A DNA stretch of 64,000 nucleotides from Liolophura sinensis (taxonomy: Eukaryota > Mollusca > Polyplacophora > Chitonida > Chitonidae), in the NCBI RefSeq assembly GCF_032854445.1, contig NC_088298.1, positions 10,711,504 through 10,775,503 on the forward strand. The letters run 5' to 3'. This document shows positions 25,301-34,300 of the stretch, piece after piece; the stretch's first letter is position 1, and each line of letters opens with the position of its first letter. Made by a program: the position numbers and the translations under genes. Below the pieces are notes generated by a model that was not told the origin of the DNA, ran no database searches, and saw only the letters and a list, made by a program, of their open reading frames with translations.

Positions 25301-28300
25301 TGAAAGTTAATTAGCAATTTAAAAAAAAAAAAAAATATTTGTAGGAAGAACGTATTTAGTATGAGCTTTCAGGGTTCAAACATACGCAATGTGTTTCACT
25401 TTTTAACAGACTGATGACAAATTGAGGCGGCATTTGGCAGAGGCGATTGCACGATGCTGTAACTGGGGGAACAATCGTGTCTCTTTCGGTCACCATGGCG
25501 CCGTGGCTCCTTTGGTCAAATATCTGAGGTCAAAGGATAAGCAGGTTCATAGGTCAACGGCCCGTGCTCTGTTCCAGCTGTCCAAGAACCCAGAGAATTG
25601 CATCACCATGCATGAAGCTGGAGTTGTCAAGGTAAGAAAATGGTTTCCAAAGTCTTCCAAGGACATAATGTCCTTTGTTTTCCAGCATTTTCAAGGACTA
25701 TTCAGCTTGAGTACCGACCTTTATGTAGAGATAAAGGGATACCATTTTGATGACTTTTTTATCAGTCCATTTTGTATATCATTATTGCAGTATGATATTT
25801 AATATTAAAAAATTAAAAAATTTCACTGACGTAGACCGCGGCACAAAATTTCCAAGGACCTGAAAACTTTTCAGCATAATTCAAGTACCTTCAAGGAAAA
25901 GTAGGAACCGTGTATTGGTAGCGGTGTTAGAAATGTCTCCAGAACTCGACTGACAGATGTGACAGTACTTTTACTGTGTTTGCACATACAGGATACATTT
26001 TCTCACCACTAGCTTACACAACGCACACATTTGCCGACTTGCTTTGCAATATGGGTTGTGATAAAGTTAGGATGCACAAAACTGTCAAAACCAATGTCAT
26101 CAGAGAGTATTTTATTTTTGATTATGAGTCACACCACTTTGCTGGAATGTACAGCTTTATATTTTTGATTCATGTCAACTCGGCCTCATCATCATCATCA
26201 TCAAATTTCATACACTGAATTCACATTTTAGTCTCTGTACTTTCTCATATATGGCTTGATAACTTTTGGGAGCACAGCTTGTCACTTCAAAACCTGCCAT
26301 GTATGAAACATATCAAAACTTGCATCTTTCTGTCTCACTCAACAGAGCACTCTTCTCCTCTCATTGGATCTATCAAAGCACCTTTAAACATATTTTCCGA
26401 GCCATAAATATTGAATAATGTGGTATAGTTTCTAAAATCACTGGTCTATAAAATGTTAATTATTTTGTATATTTCCAGAACCATGGAACAATTTTTTAGG
26501 CACTGAATTTTTGTGAAATTTGAATCTTGCCAAAGCCTGAGTACTCATGAATATGGATCAACTTTCAGCCAACACTTATCAGTGATAGCTGAAATTTATT
26601 TGGCTCCTGATAATCAATTTTGTTTTTATGAAGAAGGCGTCATACATGAACATATATATGTTACTAAGGTCCACATACCATCTTCATTGATTTGACATAT
26701 TTGGGAGTGTAGTTGACCATTAACCTTTGACATTTTGACCTTAGCATTCGATTTTGGGGTCACACTGTATCTCTAGGCAGTTTTGATAAAGCTGATACGG
26801 ACTCACCTAAATAACACAAATAAGGGCACCTTGCCAACTGTACATACGTACTCCAAATCCTGCACAAATTCAACCAGTAAAGTGTACCGTAATGAACTTG
26901 TGATGGTTTTTTATATCATAATTCATAACATTGTGAATATGAAAGTGTATTGCTCAGGTAGGGGGCACATATCAGTGAATTTAAAAGAAACAACGTGTCC
27001 AAATCAAAAAACATTCCTCCAGAAAGGCTAAATCATGCACTATTTCTGTGGCTGAAGTACCCCAATTCCTTAACTTTTTCGCATATGAAAGAGCAACTTT
27101 CAGATTAATTTATGCGCATCTTTAATTTGATTTTGGAGATAAAACTGCATTAGTGGATTGGCCAGTGTCAGGGCTTCTCAAAGAGTATAATTTTGTAAAT
27201 CAACACAGAATAATGCCATCAGAATATGCTTGAATAAACACCTTGCAAACATGGGAAAAGGTTGGAGTGTTACAGTAGTCAAGGTTTTAGGCATATGTAC
27301 ACATACATGTATGTCTAAGAACCTGTATTTGACCCTACAGTGTACGTGTAGGGTAATTAAGCTAATTGCTCCAACACTTAGCTAATTAAGCTTGTAATAC
27401 TGACCTGCTAGGTATGTGCTTCCATTATCACTGGCACTGCTACTGACTTTTGGGTGGTTAGCCTGGATGGTCAATACCTAGTGGTTCTCCCTGACTGAGT
27501 GGATGAATGAATGATGCGGTGACGAAGTGGATGAATGAATGATGCAGTGACTGAGTGGATGAATGAATGATGCGTTGACTGAGTGGATGAATGAATGATG
27601 CGGTGACTGAGTGGATGAATGAATGATGCAGTGACTGAGTGGATGTATGAATGATGCAGTGACTGAGTGGATGAATGAATGATGCAGTGACTGAGTGGAT
27701 GAATGAATGATGCAGTGACTGAATGGATGAATGAATGATGCAGTGACTGAGTGGATGAATGAGTGACGCGGTGACTGAGTGGATGAATGAATGATGAAGT
27801 GACTGAGTGGATGAATGAATGATGCAGTGACAGAGTGGATGAATGAATGATGCAGTGACTGAGTGGGTGAATGAATGATGAAGTGACTGAGTGGATGAAT
27901 GAATGATGAAGTGACTGAGTGGATGAATGAATGATGCAGTGACTGAGTGGATGAATGAATGATGCAGTGACTGAGTGGGTGAATGAATGATGCAGTGACT
28001 GAGTGGATGAATGAATGATGCAGTGACTGAGTGGATGAATGGATGATGCGGTGACTGAGTGGATGAATGAATGACGTGGTGACTGAGTGGATGAATGAAT
28101 GATGAAGTGACTGAGTGGATGAATGAATGATGAAGTGACTGAATGGATGAATGAATGATGCAGTGACTGAGTGGATGAATGAATGATGCGATGACCCAGT
28201 AGATGAATGAATGATGCAGTGACCAAGTGTATGAATGAATGATGCAGTGACTGAGTGGATGAATGAATGATGCCGTGACTGAGTGGATGAATGAATGATG

Positions 28301-31300
28301 CAGTGACTGAGTGGATGAATGATGCAGTGACTGAGTAGAGGAATGAATGATGCAGTGACTGAGTGGATGAATGAATGATGCAGTACAAGAAGAAAAATAT
28401 CTTAGAAATATTCACAAAGCTTGAACTTTGTGTCACACAGAACACATTTGTGGGCATAATGGAGGACAGAGGTTACAATGTTTTAAATGATATGGACCTA
28501 TTCATAGAATGCTGCTCTGAGCCAATCATCAGCACACTCTTTAGTCATGTGACTTAGAGTGCTAGAGGTGAAAACAAACTGAATTTAACCCAGGCAAGAT
28601 AGGCCTTGAATAAGCATTTTAGCATGAGTAATGAAAAATATAGCTTTTAGGTAAGAATTTTGTGCTGGAAAAGTAAACAGAGTGTGCTTAACCTTCAGTT
28701 ATGATAGTTTCATATTATCCTGGTCTCGATACTTTAAATTTTAGAAATGAGCAAAAATCTCAAAGCTATGAATTCTGTTCACCCTGGTGTTTTAGTTAAG
28801 ATAAATTGCATTTTACACCAAGTTTGACGACAGGACTCAAGTGCTATTCTTTTCACCCCGGTGACCCCAGGGGGGATTCTCTCACAGACACTTGGACAAT
28901 ACACAGGGCCTGGTCAATCACACACCTTGTCAAGATCACAATGAGCAAAGGTTACAATTAGCAAACTGTGAAGAGAAATTATGCCCCGTCAAACGGTTCT
29001 AGTGGTCATGAACATCTGTTGCACTTATTAGTGAGTGGAACAAATTTAATTTCCACCTTAGGAACAGGCCAGCATTAGCAATGATGAAAAATGACAAGTC
29101 CAATGCACTTATCTCAAACTGAAAACGAATAAATGTACAAGTATGTGAACTGTGCACTTTATTATGAGCACTCACCAGGACAACCAGTGCAGTGTGTTTT
29201 GTGATTATGACTTTGGATTATTTCCCAGCTGGTGGTTAGGGTATTAATATTGGAGTTACAGATTTTGTTTTGCCATGGTGCCTGTAAGGGGAGGACTCAA
29301 ATAGAACTTAACAAAATAAGGACTAGCTAATCAACTCTGATGCAGTATAGATCTCCATGTATTGCTTAAGTCAGGCAGAGAGTAATTAGTGGCGTCGTGG
29401 ATACACATATTCTGAGATCATTATTCTGAGTAGACTAATAAAATTATACTTGTTGTGAAGCCCTGAAATTGGCCAACCCAACCCAATAAATGTAGATTTG
29501 TCTCCAAAATAAATTTAAAAAGTGCAGAAATTGCAGGTCAATAAGTTGCTACTTGATTGAGAAATATCATATATGTATTTGCCGGTTTGCAAAGTGAACC
29601 TAGTTTCTATATATTTATCATTTAGCTGCCTTGTTTATTATGATGTTGAGAATGATTAAATAAATAATTATATGGTGAAACACTGGATTAATTGGTAGCT
29701 TATGTTAGCCACACTGTGACAAGTTAGATCCAGGAAACATTTGATATGAAAATAATCCATCCATTTCTACTAAAACATGTACACATGTTAAAGGATACAC
29801 GAAATACTTTGGTCTTACTTCTTAATGTGCAGATTGTGATGTTCAATAACATATAACGGCACAAACATATTTTTCAAATTTCGCTTTGGGAGGTAAAAAT
29901 GGCTTCAAAGTACAGTTTTCTTAAGGCCCCCAGCTGTCAGTCTGGACATGAAGTAGCTTGCAGCGGTAATGTCAACGATGATCCCTCTTAAAAAAAAACC
30001 TCTGTGGGGCACTGACTGAATGGGTCTGGTCAAATGGGGGGCGGGGATTTGGGGAACAGACCGAATGCTGATGGATGGATGCTAAGCTGGCCTGAAGAAG
30101 TCATGCAGTATCTGTGTTCATGTCACTTTGCCCACACTGTAGCGACAGGGATCACCAGACTCAGGGCTCATTGGGGAGGAGGGGGGAGCGTTTACCAGTG
30201 AGATCAATAATGACATAATTTCAAAAAAAAATCTGACTTTCGATGTAAAATATGCATACTATAGAGGGGTTATTAACAGCTATAAAAATACACCCAAAGT
30301 GAAATTTTTTTAACAAAAATTCCAGGGCACAATTTTCATCATTTGGCATAGAAACAAAATCTTTGTTTTAGAGTTACTTTTCATGTATCCTTTAAGTTGT
30401 GGTACCCATATACACTACAGGTACAAGTATTAAGTGTCCTACCCTGATGTAGCCTAAACAAACACATTGTACACCATGATCACTGTGATGTATGCAGTAA
30501 AAACAACAAGTGAACTACAAACATATGCACAGTATACACAACTTATCAACTTTATAGAGCCAGTATATACATGTACTTGTGCCTATGGCTCATTGACAAA
30601 AACATCTGTTTATTACCAGCGTAAATACATCCAGATTTACTGAACCATCTACACTATTCAGCCAGGAGAGTGCTCTGTGCTAACTCCCTATATGAAAGAA
30701 AAAAAAGAAAAGATTCTATTTTCTGATGTAGAGATATGATGAAAATTTTAAAATAATGAAAAAAAAAAAAAAAAAAAAAAAATAGAGCAAGCCTTTCACA
30801 TTTTCTATATCTTTTTATTCCAATCCAGTTCAAGTGTGTTGCTCTTATCAGGAAATAGAGCACATATTGTAAACAGCTACATGTAGTACATCAGGCTTCA
30901 TACTGTGTGTACACAATTTATATATTTATTTCATTGGTGTTTTATGCTGTACTCAAGAATATTTCACTTACACGATGGCAGCCAGCATTATGGTGGGAGG
31001 AAACCAGGCAGAGCCAGGGGGATACCCACAACCATCTGCAGGTTGCTACCAGACCTTCCCATGTACAGGCAGAGGAAAGCCAGCATGAGCTGGACTCGCA
31101 TTGACCGCATTGAGAGGCTCCTGGGTCATTACGCTGCACTAGCACGCTAACCAACTGAGCCACGGAGACCCCAAAATATAAGTGGAAATGTGTGGTACAC
31201 AAGGGCATTTTTCCAGGGTATAATTGGTCAGTTAGATAAGTAAGGACACGTAACAATGAATAGAGAAATTTTGAGTTCGAACTCTTTTATGGTTAAAGGT

Positions 31301-34300
31301 TGTAAAAGTTCAACCGAATCATTTGACGGTCAGAAATGTTGGGCAACTATTTTTGACCACATCTACTATAACATGGGTGTCCAAAAGAAGTTTCATAAAA
31401 AGAAAATTGAGGTGCTGAACATTTGTCAAGTTAAGGGGTTCATAAAGGAAAGAGGTGTAATTTGTGGCCTCCGGAACAGGGTCAGACAAGTGGTCAGTAA
31501 ATTAATGTCAACAGAGGTTGCCTAACACTTTCCATGTGCCATATGACACACTGGAACTGTTTTTACCTTTGACGGCAAAAGAGTTTAAACTCAAATCTCC
31601 ACTATTACTGTGAAGTGGTGTATTTCACCTAAAAGTTTGGTGTGTGAACAACTTAAGTTTTTCTCATAAGAAAATGACTGCATACAAAACAAAGCACATA
31701 AAGGTCTTAAAATGATATCTTTGATACCAACAGTTCTGATTTCCTGATAAATAATTAAACTGAAGAAAAAAAACTTCTTTAACGGCCCTATAAGGAGGAT
31801 GAATCAAATAGGATCAATGTGTGACTTGAAAAATGATAGAATTCAAAGGAAATTCAAGAATATTTCACTTTTACAACAGTGGCCAGCATAATAGTGGATG
31901 GAAACCGGGCAGAGCCCGGGGGAAACTCACGACCATCTGCAGGTTGGCAGACCCAATACTGTTATATGTAGGTCTGTACAGTTTTAGCTGTCGGATATAG
32001 GTAGATACATGAAAGCGAATAGTAAAGAAAACTGTGTGAGTTTGTGCATTTGCATGATAACATTTTCATTAATTAGCAAAGAATTAATTAGTAAAGAATG
32101 ACCAGGCATGCAAACAGTTGAGTTTGTCTGGTTATTTGTGTGTCACGCATGACTTAGGTGACATGGATTAAAACATGCAAATTTCTTGCTTTTGAAATGT
32201 AATGAAAAATGGAATGTTAATGGGGAAAAAAAAAAGGAAGTCTATATTATTTTTTTCTTCTTATTTGAGCTAAGCTGGTAACAAGCTCAAAGGATGCTTG
32301 AAATGCTTGATTGTTATTTCTTAATGTGGATTTTAGAATGTGTCCCAACGTATAAAAGTACAAAACAGTTTCTCAGTCACCTTCTTAGGGGGCATAAAAA
32401 TGGCCTGAGGGGCAGTCCCAAAATTGGTAAGTAGCCTGTAGTCATGACATCAATGGTGATAGCTGTAAAAACAACTCTATAGGTGGGGAAGAGGCAGAAT
32501 TTGGGAGGGGGTGGTGGACACAAGGGAGGGAAGTTTCCAGTAAGTTCAATGATGATGCCGTTTTCGGAAAATTCATGACCATTAATAGAAAATATGCATA
32601 ATATATAAGGGTTATTAAAAATTATGAACAAAGGCTCAAACATTATTTTTTTTATCATAGCATAAGTCTTTAATTCCTTGAAGACCATAATCTTTGTTTC
32701 AGAGTTACTTTTCATGTCGTGATCCTTTCAAGTTGTGAAACAGTCTGGACAGTGAACATAGTTTAGGAAAGCCTGCATGTTTAACAAAACAAGACTCATA
32801 CAGCATTTACCCATACACTGTCTAAACCCATCATTGTCCACATGCAGCCAAATGTTTACACGAGAGGCTGCCGTATTTACACTGAATGCACAAACATAGT
32901 GAAAACCAGTACATCCTCTGAAAGACACTTACTCCATGAAGGTCATCACCGATAGCAACAACTGACCTTTAGCAAATGTTAGAGGATGTCACCTGACATT
33001 TGAGCTGGTGGTAATTGTGTTGTGATCATATTGCTGGTGTATTTGGTGATCATGTCATGAGTTGAGTGCACCAACACTGTCAGGGATCGAGTTAGACTCA
33101 ATTGCTGGGATGTACCATTTGATTTCACCTCAAAGGATCTTTATACTCATTCTTTGTCTGGGTAACCAGTGAGTAATTAGAAGGAACTCAACATATTCCA
33201 CAGAGTGTTAATGGAAAATAAACTAAAACACCTTCCTCATAGATCCAGTTAAAAAATGAACTAAACATTTTCCATGTAGAGCCAGTTAATAATAAACTAA
33301 ACATTTTCCATGTAGAGCCAGTTAATAATAAACTAAACATTTTCCATGTAGAGCCAGTTAATAATAAACTAAACATTTTCCATGTAGAGCCAGTTAATAG
33401 TAAACTAAACATTTTCCATGTAGAGCCAGTTAATAATAAACTAAACATTTTCCATGTAGAGCCAGTTAATAATAAACTAAACATTTTCCATGTAGAGCCA
33501 GTTAATAATAAACTAAACATTTTCCATGTAGAGCCAGTTAATAGTAAACTAAACATTTTCCATGTAGAGCCAGTTAATAATAAACTAAACATTTTCCATG
33601 TAGAGCCAGTTAATAGTAAACTAAACATTTTCCATGTAGAGCCAGTTAATAGTAAACTAAACATTTTCCATGTAGAGCCAGTTAATAATAAACTAAACAT
33701 TTTCCATGTAGAGCCAGTTAATAATAAACTAAACATTTTCCATGTAGAGCCAGTTAATAATAAACTAAACATTTTCCATGTAGAGCCAGTTAATAATAAA
33801 CTAAGCATTTTCCATATAGAGCCAGTTAAAAATGAACGAAACAGTTTCTACATAGAACCAGTTAAAAATGAACTAAACACCTTCCACAGAGTGTGAGTTA
33901 ACAGTTAACAAAACAGATTTTCTACAGCATACCAGATAAAAAGTGAACAATATTCCCCAATCAAACTCCACAAAAAAACACACAAATTTTGACAGCGCTG
34001 AAGTTATACATGATTTCAAAGAGTTGTCCAAATATGTACTTGTGAAGAAAGAATATTCCTTTCCCGAATGGACATGTGTCAGCATGATTGTAGAATCCAA
34101 ACAGGATGGGAGTCAGTGGGATGGGAAGATCTATCTGATGTAGACTTAATCAACAGATCTGTGTAGGATGTGGAGATGGAATGGAGATTGGGTGTATTTC
34201 ATATATTTGTGCAGATGGAGCCTTGGATGGTGATAGTAATGAGTCGACAATGCTTGTGTGGCCATGTGGCGCATGCCAATATTTCATTTCAGTACTAATT

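Larger units (their letters stand above)
22550..25409 (+). other. ODAD2 intron 17
   Basis: Contains the long hairpin (22690-22790), inverted 15-bp-unit repeats (23101-23132 and 24270-24405), a SINE tail remnant (25098-25148) and a poly(A) tract just after 25320. Confidence 0.75.

Noticed and set aside
27471-28457. 328-codon ORF on the - strand
   Set aside because: It is the translation of the 28-bp minisatellite, open in all frames because the unit has no stops on that strand.
31256-31525. 89-codon + strand ORF in ODAD2 intron 18
   Set aside because: No recognisable domain and no clear acceptor or donor in a phase that would join exons 18 and 19.
33188-33808. 206-codon leucine-rich - strand ORF with 12-residue repeats
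   Set aside because: Direct translation of the 36-bp minisatellite. Looks like repeated membrane helices but has the exact DNA periodicity of the array.
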